A stretch of 64,000 nt of DNA from Curvularia sp. ZM96 (Eukaryota; Ascomycota; Dothideomycetes; Pleosporales; Pleosporaceae), in contig JAJGBQ010000003.1 in assembly GCA_022457065.1 (NCBI GenBank), positions 3,286,001-3,350,000 of the forward strand, in the 5' to 3' direction. Position numbers and translations under genes: made by a program. Shown piece after piece: positions 1-13,061 of this stretch (position 1 is the stretch's first letter; each line of letters starts with the position of its first letter). The notes below the pieces were generated by a model. It was not told where the DNA came from and did not search any database. It saw nothing but the letters and a program-made list of their open reading frames with translations.

Positions 1-2718
1 TTCTAGAACCTAAGTGTGTACCCTTGAAATCGCCCCCGCATTTTATTGCCTTGCAGTGGGCACATGCCTCTTGAAGGCCAGTCTATCAAGACCAATATAT
101 CACTAGTTTCAGATCGTACCGTGCACCCAGGGACTCCTGGACAACTACTTGGAGTGATGACCCCCTTGTAAGCAATTTATCTCGACGCGCTCAAGGGTCC
201 TGATACAGTCACCGTAACCTTAACCTACTTGCGTTTGGCCTGGCCGCAGACATCTACTACCTATATTGCATGCAATATACTTGGCTGTATGGTTTGCATG
301 ACGATATAGTGCCAATAGGGAGTATGATATAGAGTAACGTTGGACCATATTTCATGGAACTAATATAAAGTTATTAACCTAGGCACATAGGAGCACGTAA
401 GCCGTTGAAGAAATGTCTGGGATGATCGCTTCTATCGTCATTGTGCAATCTGGTAGCCAAATGATGCTTGCGATCACAGGCACTATTGTCATGGAAAGAA
501 CGGAAAGTTGCCCCAAGTAGACACGGCTAAATGAATGCGTAGGTGGTTCTGTCTCTGGAAACTTGCAAATTAAACGAACCATGGTTGATTTAACTTTAAT
601 CACTCGTCTTAAGCCTACCGGATGCCAGCAGGAGAAATGCCATAGCATTGAGCTTTGTGTATCAATCTCATGAAGGGACGTTACATGACAAAAGAAAAGC
701 CCGAAAGTATTGAGAGTAAGCAGGCTCACAACACAAATGCCTGAAAATAGGAGATGCGTATATGAGACGCTCACAGCTAGAGCCGAGAGGGGTATCCTGA
801 CACATTGGGCTGACTGCAACCGCTCTTAGCCAGATTCCATGTCTTACTCCTGTATATTAAGGCATGTGTTTTCAGTCCTAGCTTTCCGGATGCTGCCTTT
901 CTAATGAAAGTGAGAAAACCATATAGTTAATGTTCGCCAAAATCACTGGCCAATTCTTTTTAATAAAATGACTTGTGCATCTACTTCAGACAATTTACAG
1001 CCATTTCAGCCATACGAGTGCGACACTCAAGTTATAATCACCGCATTTACGGAGCAGAATTCAAACAATTAGTAACCAGCGGAGAGGTAGCTCCTGTTCT
1101 AAGTCGTCCCGATGATTGTCATGTGAAACAAGAAGATCTTATCACCCTTGTCTAGGCTCGTTGATGATATCCTAATCCTAGTCCTTTTGTCATCTCGATT
1201 GTATCTGACATGCAAATACCATTTTATTCCAGTGGGCTTACGATGACTCTTATTTCATTTGCCATTGCCCATTCAGGCCCTAGATAAGAGCAGGTGGCTG
1301 TGGGAGGAGCTAATACTTTTTCATATATACCAACAACTCACGATCTACGAAAGCGTCATGCCTAAGTTTTGTAACTAGATTCATGCGCAAGAGATGAGAC
1401 TAAGCTTGATCGAGTAATTCAATACTCTGTTCAGCCAAGAATAGCCTCGCAAAGTCTTCAGTCTAAGGGTTTTTGTCGATCGCGTGCGAAAACTGTATAG
1501 CGCCGGAGTGACAAAACTTATGCATGAGACCTTCGTAGAACATCAACACGTCTTCAGCTCACGGAAGCATGATGCACAGCCCAGACGGTCATGTGTTAAT
1601 CTTCAATATATGGTCACATGCAAAGTCTTACAAGAATACGGAATACTGCTACAGAGCCAACGCTAGCATACAGGCCTCGGAGTTGGCTAGGTAGAGCATA
1701 CCGGCCTACCTGAGTCAGATAACTCCCACACACAGATACCTTACTCAGTAGTTTTGTTAATACGGCAAACTTTAAATTTATCGTGCTGGTACGATCTGCA
1801 TTGATAATACCAGCCCACTTCAAATTATCAAATACTTGTTTGCCACTAGCGTCCTTACGCCACAAACATCGCTCCCCAAGCTGACCCTCCTACCGATCGA
1901 CGCCAATGCTTAGTAAACATCATCCGAAGGATCACAGATAGCATGAAATGCATGAGAAGACCGTGTTATGGAAAGGGTTGTATGGGACTAATTTAGCGTC
2001 CTTGTACAGAACCGAGTTTTCTACATGCAGTAAATGCTAAGCCTGTAGAGAGACATGTACTGAAAATGATGACTATTCAGGCAAAGGATCCAAAGGTGAA
2101 CCAAGAGTTTTGTCTTAGATAACAAGCTCAATAATCTTTTCCACTTTGACATTCCAGAACGCAGTTATGCGAATCTTTGTGTTTCACTGTTGTGATCCAT
2201 ATCATTTTTCCTAATGGATCTGCATTTGCAGTTGGACTGCGCACTTCAAAATTAAAAGCGTAACACAAACTCTGTAGAAACTTAAGGTTCACCACATTAC
2301 TCGTCTGCAGGCGAAATACAAACCTCGGTGTCGCTGCTGTTACATTCGCTATCATAAGTGATCAAATCATTTTGGTATGCACTTATGATCCTAAATGAAT
2401 ACTGCAAGAACTCATCAAGTGCTGACTTTTCAGGGATCACATGATTACAAGGAGAAAGAATCTCTTACTAATAGCATCCGCTATAATTAGGTTATGCCCC
2501 CAAATCCCTTGCTTATGCATTGCTAGGTGTCTCCAAAAATTGTACGTTGTGAGACACGGAATATAACCATCACGTGCTTGTGAGCCGATCATAACCTTGT
2601 ATAACAGCAATAAGACCTAGAGCAGCTGGAGAGTTGCCTTGGCTAGTATTCTGTTTCTGAGGTCTAGGGGAATCTAAGCTTAATGCACAGTCGATTGCGT
2701 GGACATTTATTGTTCTGT
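1..2718. other. Gene-free stretch
   Basis: I see no gene I can support here. Both strands carry only short open stretches (up to about 145 codons) without a recognisable domain. Two minus-strand stretches near 1614-1865 and 2128-2355 read somewhat like protein, but they match no family I know and have no clear start or splice pattern. The region could be degraded repeat or decayed gene sequence. Confidence 0.5.
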
Positions 2719-4508
2719 CTACTCTGGAATGATATGGTCTTTAGCATCAACACCCGCCTTCCATCGATACGCCGATGCTGTATGCTCGTCCAAAGGACCT
2801 TTCTGGCCCTTTGTACCATAAAAGTTCTCTCGGTACGTGCCGCCGGGAACTGCGTAGTCGTCCCAAAACATTCCCCGCTTCTTCAACTCTGGAAGCAGCA
2901 ACTCCACAACATCCCTGAAGGACTGGGGAAAGAGTGCATATGCCTGGGCATGCATTAGCTTAGTAGACCTGCTGACAAGGAAGTTGACTTACTATATTGA
3001 AACCATCCACGTCGGCCTCATCAACCCAGTTTTGGAAGCCATCTGCTACTTGTGACGGCGTTCCGACAAAAAGAGGACCTATACCGCCAATGCTGATGTG
3101 CTCGGCCACAGTGTGCTTGGTCCATTTGGATGTACCGGGTGAAAAGCGAGCAAAGCCTTCTACTGTCGATCTCACCGCGTTACTCTCAACGTGTCGTAAC
3201 TCTTCGTCATCACCATACTTTCCCAGATCGATCCCTGTCCAGCCACAAAAGAGTGCTAGTGCCCCTTCCAATGATGCATACTTGCGGTAGTCAGCAAGCT
3301 TCGCCTGCGCCTCTTCTTCCGTTCTCCCTATGATGGGAGTTGCAAGAGCCAGAAATTTAATGTTGCGTCCGTCTCTACCAAATTGCGACGAAGCAATCTC
3401 CCTGATCTCAGCAATGTTTTTTGCGCACACGACAGGTGCGTGCGCCGAAACAAAGATTGCTTCCGCATTCTGAGCAGCAAAGATTTTGCCTGCTTTTGAG
3501 GCACCTGCTTGTAGAAGCAGTGGCGTTCGTTGCGGGCTGGGCTGGCAGATGTGCGGTCCAGGCACTTCAAAGTACTTGCCTTTGTGGTTGATTTGTCGAA
3601 CTCGGTCTGGCACAGTGTACACCCCCTTCTTTCGATCTAGTACGACCGCATCGTCTCTCCATGACGATTCGAGCAGCTTGTACATTACTTTGACATACTC
3701 TTCAGCTTGGGCGTAGCGTTCGTCATGCTATTCCAATTAGCGTTATAGCGTTATAGTCGAGTACAACTTACCTGCAACTGTTCCTTCATCCCCATGTTTC
3801 TCGCAGCAGAATCCAGATAGCTTGTCACAATCTAAATTGTTACCAAGAGTGTGAGTGATTGGTTCAAGTTTTGCTTACATTCCATCCCAGTCTACCAGGG
3901 GTCAGTCCTTCAATCCATGTTCAATTAAGGGATACAACGGTCGACATACCTTCCTTTTGTCAAATGGTCAACCGTAGAGAGTCTTCGGGCCAAATGATAT
4001 GGCTGCTCATAAGTAGTTGATACAGTTACTCCGAAACCAATGCTTTTGGTGGCTGCGGCCATTGCACTGACAACTGCAAGCGGCTCGTTGACTGGCCACT
4101 GAGCACCGGAAGTCATTGCCGCGTTCAGATTGCCATTGTACACATCGTAGCCGCCAAGAACATCAGCTATGAAGATACCGTGAACTTTCGCTTCTTCGAG
4201 CAACTTTGCGAGGTCTACCCAATGGCTGAGATTGTTGAATTCATGAGAGTGATCATCAGGATGTCTCCATAACCCCGGCGACTGGTGACCACTGCCTATG
4301 TATTACCTCGAATTAGTTCTCTATATGTTAAGCCCGCCATCACATGGCTACTGTACTGATAATTTCAAAATATCCCATGTGGTTGCGTGAACTTACACAT
4401 CTCTACAAAGGCGTTGATAATTAACTTTTTCTTAGCCTCACCCCTGTCGCTCTTCTTCGTCCCATTTTCCGCAACATCGTCACCATTCTCTCTTTTCCTC
4501 TTTGCCAT
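2719..4508 (-). CDS. FMN-dependent monooxygenase, NtaA/SnaA/DszA type
   Basis: This is a bacterial-luciferase-like (LLM) flavin monooxygenase of the nitrilotriacetate/dibenzothiophene-sulfone branch. These enzymes use reduced FMN from a separate reductase to oxidise small N- or S-containing organics. I read six exons: 4508-4397, 4295-3950, 3892-3880 (13 nt), 3831-3772, 3727-2993 and 2943-2719, all with GT-AG borders and a continuous frame. Family hallmarks are GLWRHP near the N terminus, the GRLGWN-IVTSYLDSAARN block created by splicing, HDERYAQAEEYVKVMYKLLESSW, and the TPLLLQAGASKAG phosphate-binding segment. The start at 4508 opens a Lys/Glu-rich leader before the conserved LIINAFVEM strand. 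It is divergent from the reductase at 5031, which could be a functional partner, though that reductase is not of the flavin-reductase family. The substrate is unknown. Confidence 0.9.
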
Positions 4509-5030
4509 GGTTGGAGGTTGCGATAGTCTGTACGTTGGTCTTCAATCTCGGCGAGTGATATGCTGGTAAGTTGGTGCGGATGATGTGATCCCGCGCTCCT
4601 TTAACGCAATCGCTTATGGGCAAACCCCAACAACATCCAAATCGGGTGAACTCCGTCCGAATCGCAGCATTCCGATTGCTTCCTCCGATACAGGACTTAC
4701 TCCACAATCAAGTAGAGTTTTGACTACAACAAGTCGGTCCTTTATCGCTATTTTACCCCGCTGCCGTGTCACGCCAGACTACTCCAAAATGGCGACAATC
4801 CATCTACTCCACCCGGTGTACTCTCCTAGCTAGGCATGTACGTGGGGCAAATTGTATAGTACTGCCAATCTCACAAACAATGCACAATGACGAATTCTTA
4901 GGATGGGAAACATCGCATGGGATTGCCGGTAGACAATCCTTATGTAAAGCACGACTTCAGCACAGGAGCTTGGCCTTTGTACACTCTTGAAAAGCCTCGC
5001 TCAAGCGAATCGTATGCACTACGAACGAAA
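4509..5030. promoter_or_regulatory. Divergent promoter region, monooxygenase and MDR reductase
   Basis: These 522 bases separate the start codons of two oppositely oriented genes, so they must hold both promoters. An in-frame upstream ATG at 4917 could extend the reductase by 38 residues. I identified no specific operator. Confidence 0.5.
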
Positions 5031-6400
5031 ATGGCAACATCCCTGAAACGCACAAGAAGTCCTGCAGGGCCCTCAACTGAGAAGAGAACAAGGATACGAA
5101 ATGAGTTCCAGAGGAGAGAAACAATACTGCAACCGCCTCATCGACAGCAAGCACTGTTGCTACATGCAACCCACCAGCCATATGATCTAGCCACCAGCCA
5201 TGCGACTCCCGACATCAAACTTGCGGACGAGTTGCTAATCAAAGTAGAGGCGATAGGACTTAACCCTATTGACTGGAAAGCTCCGTAAGTTTTGACAGTG
5301 GCCAGCTATTCATTTATTCGTCGATGCTTACACTCCAGAGTGACTTTGGTTTCGGCATTCCAACACTTCCATACATTGCGGGTCGCGAGTTTGCCGGCAC
5401 GATTATCAAAGCAGGAAGCGCTGTGTCATCCCGTTTACAAGTCGGTGATGTTGTCATCGTACCGTCTACTGACTATCGTGACCTCCGCAAGGCTGCATAT
5501 CAACAATATAGTATTGCCTCATCTTTCAACACGATACGAATTCCACAAGAAATCTCCGTGAAATTTGGCAGCACTCTCGGCGTGGCATTTGTTTCAGCTG
5601 TCCTCGCCTTGGGTATATGCATGGGCGTCAACTTTGAGAACATCGAAAACGGTCCCAATCTCCTTGAAAGCGTGCGAGCTATCAATCCCGAAGCGCTTCC
5701 TACGGACATACGTCATGAATGCCTCACCAGTATTTCGCCCAGCGAGCGCGCAAAGCCCGGAGATTTCCTCGTAGTATGGGGTGGAAGTTCAACCTGCGCC
5801 CATGTCGCAAAGCAACTTGCACGTCTCGCAGGGCTCAGAATCGTCTCAGTAGTCGATACTGCAAAACATGGACTCCGACTCTCAACTACCGAGCACATCC
5901 GCAGCGATCTCATCGTCGACTCACACGATCCAGAACGAGCCATCCAAATCATTCAGGCTAGCACAGCTCAAAGTGCACGCTTCGGCTTCGACACAATCGG
6001 CAAGGAGACAGCCACATACCTTCTCGAAAGTCTTGCACAACCCAACGAAACTGCCAAGATCTTAGACCGCCCAGGAGTAAAGCCGCCAACTCCACCGTCT
6101 ACACCGCTCGAGGAGATACCACAAGTACCGCGCTCGCATCTGGTCGGCATGACGGGGTTACCCAAGAAAGATGTACCAGGGGGTGTAGTGTTGCATAGCG
6201 TGCCCATAAAGCTTTACCATGAGGTTCCCCAAGTGGGCGAAGAGTTGAGTGCATGGTGTGAGCGGCTGCTGGTAAAGGGACTTCTGGTGCCGCCAGATGT
6301 TGTGGGCATTGTAAATGGACTGGATGGTATCAATGGGGGTTTGGATAAAATGAGGAGGAGGGAAATCAGTGGAGGACGGCTAGTGGCCGTACTGCAATAA
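5031..6400 (+). CDS. Zinc-type MDR oxidoreductase (enoyl-reductase/ToxD-like)
   Basis: This 437-residue medium-chain dehydrogenase/reductase is encoded by two exons (5031-5284 and 5341-6400). The GroES-like half contains LLIKVEAIGLNPIDWK, PYIAGREFAGTII and the VGDVV turn. The cofactor half has LVVWGGSSTCAHVAKQLARL, where a glycine/serine-rich loop replaces the classical GxGxxG. The Cys/His/Glu zinc ligands of true alcohol dehydrogenases are absent, which fits quinone or enoyl reductases that use NADPH to reduce activated double bonds. An insertion of about 45 residues (VNFENIENGP onward) lies before the Rossmann part. I chose ATG 5031; ATG 4917 is in frame upstream. The gene is divergent from the LLM monooxygenase and convergent with the transporter at 6758. 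The substrate cannot be read from the sequence. Confidence 0.85.
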
Positions 6401-6757
6401 TGATCAAACAAGAGAGTCTTGAAGCAGTGGCATAGAAACATAGATAGGCGCCGGCGGTACCGTGTGACTTAGTTTCTCCAATCGTGGAACATCAATGTTG
6501 TGGCATTTTCGAAGATTGCGCCAATGTATAACAGTACAAAGCATACCTTGTACTTTCAAATTCGTTTCCTTCAAGTATTAGGAGGGCTCTTTGAATAATT
6601 AGAGGGAATGCTGTATATATCCAACGAAACTTCGAGAACATAGATACAAATATCTAAAACATGGGGCTATTACGGCATTGCAATTTCATGTTGAGGCCAG
6701 CCGCAGAGAAGTGTCGCTCTATCAATCTCCGACTACACCAACCTTCACTACCCTGTC
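6401..6757. other. Convergent intergenic spacer
   Basis: These 357 bases lie between two convergent stop codons and hold the 3' ends of both transcripts. I see no additional gene. Confidence 0.6.
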
Positions 6758-8383
6758 TCACTGCTTACCTGGTGCCAGTTTTGTAGTTCGCACAACGCCC
6801 TCCTCATCCACCTGCTCAATAGCCGTCGGCTTCTTCCCGAACTCTCTTATGACCATCCAGGCTGGCCAGATCGCGACTCCCCACAGTGCGAAGTTCCAAT
6901 AAACCGCCCCAACCTCAGCAAAAAGCTTCACGCTGGTGACACCATAGCTGACCGCTTGCCATGCACTCTCAGTACCTCTCAGAAGCGCGGCATACCGTAT
7001 AACCTCCTCTTCGTCTTCTGCCAAGTTACCAATAACAAAGTACAGATACAAGTAGTTGAGTTGGAATCCCACGGTCAAGAGTATGAAGACGGCGAAGGCG
7101 CGACCAAATCCATCTGACGTCCAATCATAAGTGGGTCGCGAGTTGCGAAACTGCGTGACGAGAATAGTAATCCAAAGCCACCATGCGCCTTGCAATACAC
7201 CGATCAGGATGAAGGAACTGCGTGCACGAGTGCGCAGGGCGATAGAAGTTCGGTCGAGATAGGTGCCGAGAAGGTTACCGCAGACGACCGCGATGATGCC
7301 TGAGAGAAAAGAACCAAGAGCTCGAGCACGGACTGAGAACCACACTGTATTTACCATACCCGTCAGCGCTTCCATTACAGATAAAAGCCTTTGACAGAAA
7401 AGAAATCAAATACTCACGGGCTAGATACGTGAAAAATACCGCCTCGGCAAATACGGCTTGACCGATCCATAGCAGTATCAAAAGAAACCTTTTGGTGCAA
7501 AACAGTCTTGCTGTTTCTTTCAACTCAAAACCTGGATTTCTTGCGATGCTCAGTACCACCTTCTTGCCATCTTTTCGCTCTACTTTGTCCGGACTGTTCA
7601 GGAAACAGCCAACAACAGGCCCTACACATTGTAGTGCAATAAATATCAAATACACTGTGTACGTGACCTTTCCAGCTTGGTCGCGTTTTGCGTTTAACCC
7701 TAGATTGATCGCGCCGCCGAGAATCTGGCCTGCAAGACGGTATGTGAGCCAGTACCCGAGGGCTTTACCCTTATTCCATGGTTCGGGGTACGCTATTGCA
7801 ATTGCTGCTTCGGCCATCCAGAAAATGCCTGCAGAAATACCGCAGAGCGAAGAGCCGAGATATATAAACCACTCTGTGCCAAATCGGTTGTTTGTGTACT
7901 ATATGTATCATCAGAATGATGAGAGCCAGGGGTTGGAAAGGAGAGACATACGAGGGCGGCTGCGTATGGTGCGTAACCAATTCTAAATTCTTGTCAACTT
8001 GATTACCTTGGGTCGTAGATACAGAGACTCACGTTCCAAGTATTAATGTTCCCTTAATTCCAACATATTTCACGATGACGCTGCTAAAGTAACAACTGAC
8101 CACCATGAGGCAAAAAGTGAGCGAGTTGCCGGCGTTGACTAGGTGCGGTGACTGAGCACCTCCAGCACCAAGACTGTTCATGGCGCCCCATATTCCTGGT
8201 GCACTAAAATTGCAGAGCCCAAGAATGGTAATGTTGAAAAATGTAGAGCGGTACCATCGCACTGTGCCAATGTTAGACGGGTCGAAAGGGAAACTGGAAG
8301 CACAACAGACCTGGGTGATCGCTTTTTGGGACACTGACATCACTCGCAGACTCGACAGATGGGATTTTACGGTCGTCAGCCAT
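6758..8383 (-). CDS. UNC93-like major facilitator superfamily transporter
   Basis: This is a multi-spanning membrane protein of the fungal UNC93-like MFS branch (DUF895/Ion_trans_neg-type annotations). Splicing joins MADDRKIPSVES... to VRWYRSTFFNITILGLCNF, then GAMNSLGAGGAQSP, FCLMVVSCYFSS, a segment with TNNRFG, CGISAGIFWMAEAAIAIAYP, GKALGYWLTYRLAGQILGGA, WIGQAVFAEAVFFTYLA and, after another intron, VWFSVRARALGSFLSG through to the C terminus at 6758. Introns begin near 8313, 8040, 7955 and 7420, each with GT-AG borders. About twelve hydrophobic segments are visible, and the stretch after CFLNSPDKVERKDGKK is the central cytosolic loop. Relatives are widespread in ascomycetes and mostly lack a proven substrate. 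It is convergent with the MDR reductase and sits downstream of the BVMO gene, so a role in moving their substrate is possible but unproven. Confidence 0.88.
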
Positions 8384-9140
8384 GGCAATGACAATGATGG
8401 TGCGTTGGCGTAAAGAGCGTGTTATGCGAAGCCAAAGGTAGTCTTGTCCTTGAACAAGTGCAGACAAGCCTCCTTCTATCTATCCTTGAAAATCAACGAG
8501 TTAACTTGAAAGCCACTATCAAACATTCCGTCGACGTTATCCGTCACCCTCAAGCGATGTGCAAATACTAGCTCTTTGTGACGTGCTCCGGCATACCCGC
8601 GTTGTTATCATTGCTGAATGCATAGTTTCCGTGTATCCTGGGATCACACAATTGCTTCTCCCGGCATCGGACAGACGTAGTACTATTTAGTGAAAGTCGT
8701 GTAAAGCTTAGCTGTTCAGACTTGATTGCTGAAACCGGCATATGGGCCGGGCCGATTGAGAGTGTCGCCAACGTGAGCGGACAGCACGCAATCTGTCGTT
8801 GAACGCGCAACACTGCGGGAAGTCCACATTGGATGCAGTAAGTAATCCTACAAGATGCGGGGTAGTGGTTCGTTGGAGTAATTCTAAGATGGAGATATCT
8901 CCATGACGGAATAATTGGAGAAATGTCGTGATTGGAGACTGGGCGAACCGATTTTGAAGCAAAGGGTGAACTAGTTGATGCATACATACGATTCGTGAAG
9001 TATGGGGAAAATGAAGGCAAAGAATCGTGTTGATATGCATGTGGCCAAATGGACAAGAATGAAAGTATGTCCAAATCACGTGTGGTAGTGAAGACGAAAT
9101 CATGTGACTTAGAGGTTGTGTTCTACCTAACGGCTACGGC
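8384..9140. other. Intergenic region upstream of the UNC93-like gene
   Basis: This 757-base stretch holds the promoter of the minus-strand transporter and the 3' end of the BVMO gene. Only spurious short frames are seen on either strand. Confidence 0.5.
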
Positions 9141-11065
9141 TCAAGTTTTCTTTCGCGCACCTGGCAAATCCCACCAAAGCTCATGAAGATTCCTTAGATC
9201 CACTTCCTCGGGTGTTTTTAGATACGAAGTAAGGTCCACAGATTCATCCAGCTCTGCCTGCGTATAGCCATTACCAAAGTATGCAAATCGATTACTCTTA
9301 TCTTCCCGCTCATACTCCCAGTCTTCCCATCGCGGCTCACGTCTGGCGATAGTAAAATGAGCTGCCGAACCAGGCCAGAGCCCGTGAATGCGTTGGCCAG
9401 GTAAACCGCCGTTATTCCATGACGAGCAATTGTCCGTCAAGACTGTAGTGGGAAAGAAAGCATCGCAGTAATCGACGAAGTCATCAGTAGCCTCTTGAGA
9501 AGGAGCCAGGGCTTTGATTCCTTGAGTGGAGGCTTTACGAAAGACTTTGGCGAAGTAGGCAAGTGATGTTTCCACACCCTGTGGAACGGTACCCGATGGC
9601 CCTGTGGCATGGGGACCAGCCAAGAAGAATAGGTTGGGGAAGCCAGGTGTAGCTACCCCCATGTAGGTGTACGGAAATCCCCACCTGCCTTGGGGTTTCC
9701 AAGTTTTATTCAAATCTTCGCCGTTCGCCTTGATTGGAAACGGAGGAACGAGATCTGTGTTTGCTCCAGTAGCACAGAATATAGCATCAAAATCGAAAAC
9801 CTTCCCATCTATCGTCTCGATACCGGTGGGTGTGAATTGCTTGATAGGAGTTTTCACGAGGCTGACATTGTCTTTTGTAAGTGACTCAAGGTAGCCCGGA
9901 CCGGGTGTCAAGCGTCTGCAATGCGGCGAGAAAGTCGGTATCAGACCATCAAGAACATCTGGTTTCTTTGCGGTGCGCTTCTTCATAATGTCGGTAAACT
10001 GCTCCGCTAAGCCTGCATTTTCTTGAGAACCGCGTATCATTCCGCGAAAACCTCTCCAATATTTGTCTTCAAGCTCTTTGCGGAAACTCAGGTATGTTTG
10101 GGGATCTTCGAACGATTTGCGCTGTGCTTCAGGATAAGGCTGGCCTTCGAAAGTGCGCTCATCGCCTGCCCACGATTTTGCGATCCAAGTGGGATTTCGC
10201 ACAAAATGCGTGACGTGCTCGGCCATTTGTTGTAGGTTTGGCACAATTTGAATGCCGCTTGCGCCATTTCCAATGACAGCAACCTTCTTTCCACTTGGGT
10301 CATACGAAGTGTCCCAGTCCGATGTATGTCTCAAATGGCCTTGGAACTTTTCCAGACCTGGATAATCGGGCAATTTCCAGGCATTGAACCTTCCGATCGC
10401 AGTTATGACAAAGTCGAAGGCTTCAGTGAATACGTTGTCATCGCGAAGATCATGTATGCGTAGGTGCCATTGAGATTGCGCATTGTCCCATTCAGCTTGC
10501 TCTACACGATGCTGCCGCTTAACATACTTGTATACATCGTGTTTCCTAGCCTGAGCTTGCCAATAATCACGAATCTCGGCGCCCCGGGCAAATATTTCGG
10601 ACCATTGAGTGTTTGGCGAAAATGTAGATTGATAAACGTGAGCAGGTATATCGCACCTAACCCCAGGATATTTGTTTTCCAACCATGTTCCACTCTAGAG
10701 TTTCATTAGACATGTAGGGAAGAAGAGCGTATCGGAAAACAAACCACATCGCTGTTCTTCTCGAAGATGGTTAATTGAATACCGGGCACTTTGGCTGGCA
10801 GTAAGATGCCAGCGCTGATGCCAGAAAGTCCAGCGCCAATAACGGCAACTTTGATCTCTCGCACGCGGTCTATATGGCGTTGTGGATCGATTTTGAACTT
10901 GGAGACTGGATACGGAATATTCAGGTCTGGGTGATTCTTTGCACGTTGAGTCTCTGCCGGTGACGATAGATGTCCAGTAAGCTGTGCGACGCGTTGCGTG
11001 GAAGTGGCTGTACTTGCTTGCGGCGTTGGTTGTTCTGCAGCATAGTTTGTTGCATGTGGCGCCAT
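9141..11065 (-). CDS. Baeyer-Villiger-type FAD monooxygenase (class B flavoprotein)
   Basis: This 624-residue class B flavin monooxygenase uses FAD and NADPH to insert oxygen next to a carbonyl or to oxidise heteroatoms. It has two exons (11065-10745 and 10694-9141). The first carries a polar leader and the FAD-binding VAVIGAGLSGISAGILL motif near residue 74. Splicing restores SGTWLENKYPGVRCDIPAHVY, the flavin-adjacent segment. The BVMO fingerprint FxGxxxHxxxW is intact as FQGHLRHTSDWD, and the NADPH Rossmann motif VAVIGNGASGIQIVP follows. The ATG motif (FCATGANTD) and GPHATGPSGTVPQ near the C-terminal third are typical. Length and motif order match bona fide BVMOs. It is one of two BVMO genes here, the other at 19382, and they are not close copies. 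The substrate is unknown. Confidence 0.92.
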
Positions 11066-12581
11066 CGCTTGAAGTATATTAAAGGTGTCGTGAGCTTTGA
11101 GTAGCCGTGTTGATGTCCTTTGAATATTAAAGGTTTTTGTACGACTTGAAGTAATGGCTCTTGATATGTGGTTTGAGAAGCTCTTGATATGGTAATATAT
11201 CGTGCCGCTATCGGATTTTGAATTTCCATGGTGCATCCACGCAATCACGCCTTGTCCCCACTTGGTGACGGAATGGGCAGAGAGTCTCCAACATGGTCAC
11301 GCATTGGCACATTCACCAGTTGGAGTCTATCAGAGGATTTCCTCAATCTCACAAATGCCGAGGCTCGATAGTGAAGCTAGATAGGGATGCGCAATCTGGA
11401 AGGCAGACAGAATTCGGCACGCGCACCTGGCCAGGATACGGTGCCGCCCACGCTTCGACCCGCGAGCTTATGTAGACAACACACCTTTGTGGTTTTGTAG
11501 TAATTGTCGCATGTGAAGACATGTGGTAGATGACTTGATGCCAGGTCCAGGCAGTGATCATGACAAGATGTTATAAGCAATAATTTTGGTGGTTCCGAAC
11601 TGCTGGTTCGTCTTACAGGCCTCGAGCCGCGTTCCGCTACTGCCGACCACTGGTGTTGCTAGATTTCTCCTTTTCCTCATCAAAATGCTGGGTTTTAGCT
11701 ACCCTACATATGTAGTTTGCTACATTGACTCGAGCGATCACTTATTACTGTATTTCTACTTTGCTCGGATATTGTGGATACACAAGTCGTATGCGATGAC
11801 GAGGTCATCTTGCGGGGAAAGGGGGGCTGACGATGACCCGCTAGGGTCGCAAACTGGGGCCTGCCACATGGTTCAAGAAAAACGATCTTATCGAGATGGG
11901 TATGCGCTTCGGGCAGGGACAAGCGGTTGGCCAAAAGTGGGACAGCCCACAGCCTGATCTCTGGGTGCGGATATCTTGCGATTGTCGTCGAACGCGCATT
12001 GCATAGGCATTACGCTGAATCCAGTGATTTTCCAACCGACATGAAGCTCTTTTTCTCTCTTCACATGGGTCCTTCCTTACGGGGTTCTCAATTTATGCCG
12101 ACAAACCCCCTAAAATAGCGAGCAGGGAACTTCCTGTTTCCTCGTCTGTGGTGTCGTAATCGAGCCACTTCACGCCGATGATGTTCATATCGCCACCACA
12201 AGCAGCTACCGCAGTGTACGAGGCCACCCATGCGGAGTGTCCGTGGACATGCTCCTCAATTGATACTGGATTCCCAACCGATGGCCGAAACTATGCCAAG
12301 GAACTGCCCGAAACTTTTGATGGTGGTTGCAAACAGGGCCGAGAGGCGTATTACATGTGCAGGGTGGCAGACAACCACCTGGTCGGGATGAGGCAGATCT
12401 TGCTTCTAGCCAGTGCGTGCAAGGCATTGAACATCTACAATTGCATTGCTCGGACGAGTCTCCAGGCTCGGGATAGGGTCCAACACCAGGTATAGCCACT
12501 CTTGTTCAGCAAGATTCGTTGCAATGTTGTGAAGAGCCAGTCAGCGCTGCCGGTTTCTTCAGTGGTGTTAATGGACAGAAG

Positions 12582-12903
12582 CACGTGGGAGAACAGTTGG
12601 AGGGGAATGTCGAGGCCGGGGCAGCTGAAGTGAGTAGTGAGACGTCTTGAGGCCTGTAACGAAGACACGTTCTGCGATGAAATGCTCTGATTGGCCCATC
12701 TCTCTAGTCGCGGCTACACTCCGCCAGACGCCAAGGCACGGCCAAGACTCGCTCCAGCCGAGAGGAAGCATTGGCATCGGCTTGATGTCTCTTTGCTATC
12801 AGCTTCGACCGAGAAGCTCAGTCTTCGTCGTCCACCATCATTCTGTGCTTCCAATGAAATGACTGCGTTGAGCACACGTTCTCTTGGCAGCCCCTCTCAC
12901 GTT
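12582..12903 (+). promoter_or_regulatory. Cluster of PHO-box-like CACGTG/CACGTT sites
   Basis: Four sites lie 250-570 bases before the permease start: CACGTG at 12582-12587 and CACGTT at 12666-12671, 12875-12880 and 12898-12903. Yeast Pho4 and Neurospora NUC-1 bind this core in promoters of phosphate-starvation genes, and the downstream gene is a PHO-4-type phosphate permease. Binding is inferred from the motif and the context. Confidence 0.55.
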
Positions 12904-13053
12904 GCGCCTTTTGAGTGGCTGCATCGTGGCAATGCCAGTGACTTGGATTAGAATGTCATCCTGTGGACATAGCTTGTCTGTTGGAATGCCTGGATGCGGA
13001 GGGCCGAATACGGGCTAGAAGCACCGCACATGGCTTAAATTGGGAGATATACA

Positions 13054-13061
13054 TATATATA
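13054..13061 (+). promoter_or_regulatory. TATA-like element of the phosphate permease gene
   Basis: TATATATA lies about 87 bases before the ATG at 13148. A pyrimidine-rich stretch between it and the ATG is typical of fungal core promoters. Confidence 0.45.

Noticed and set aside
11841..11934. Minus-strand patch resembling an amidohydrolase HTHLDK motif, possible pseudogene
   Set aside because: Only about 15 residues fit, and neighbouring sequence in any frame shows none of the other family motifs.
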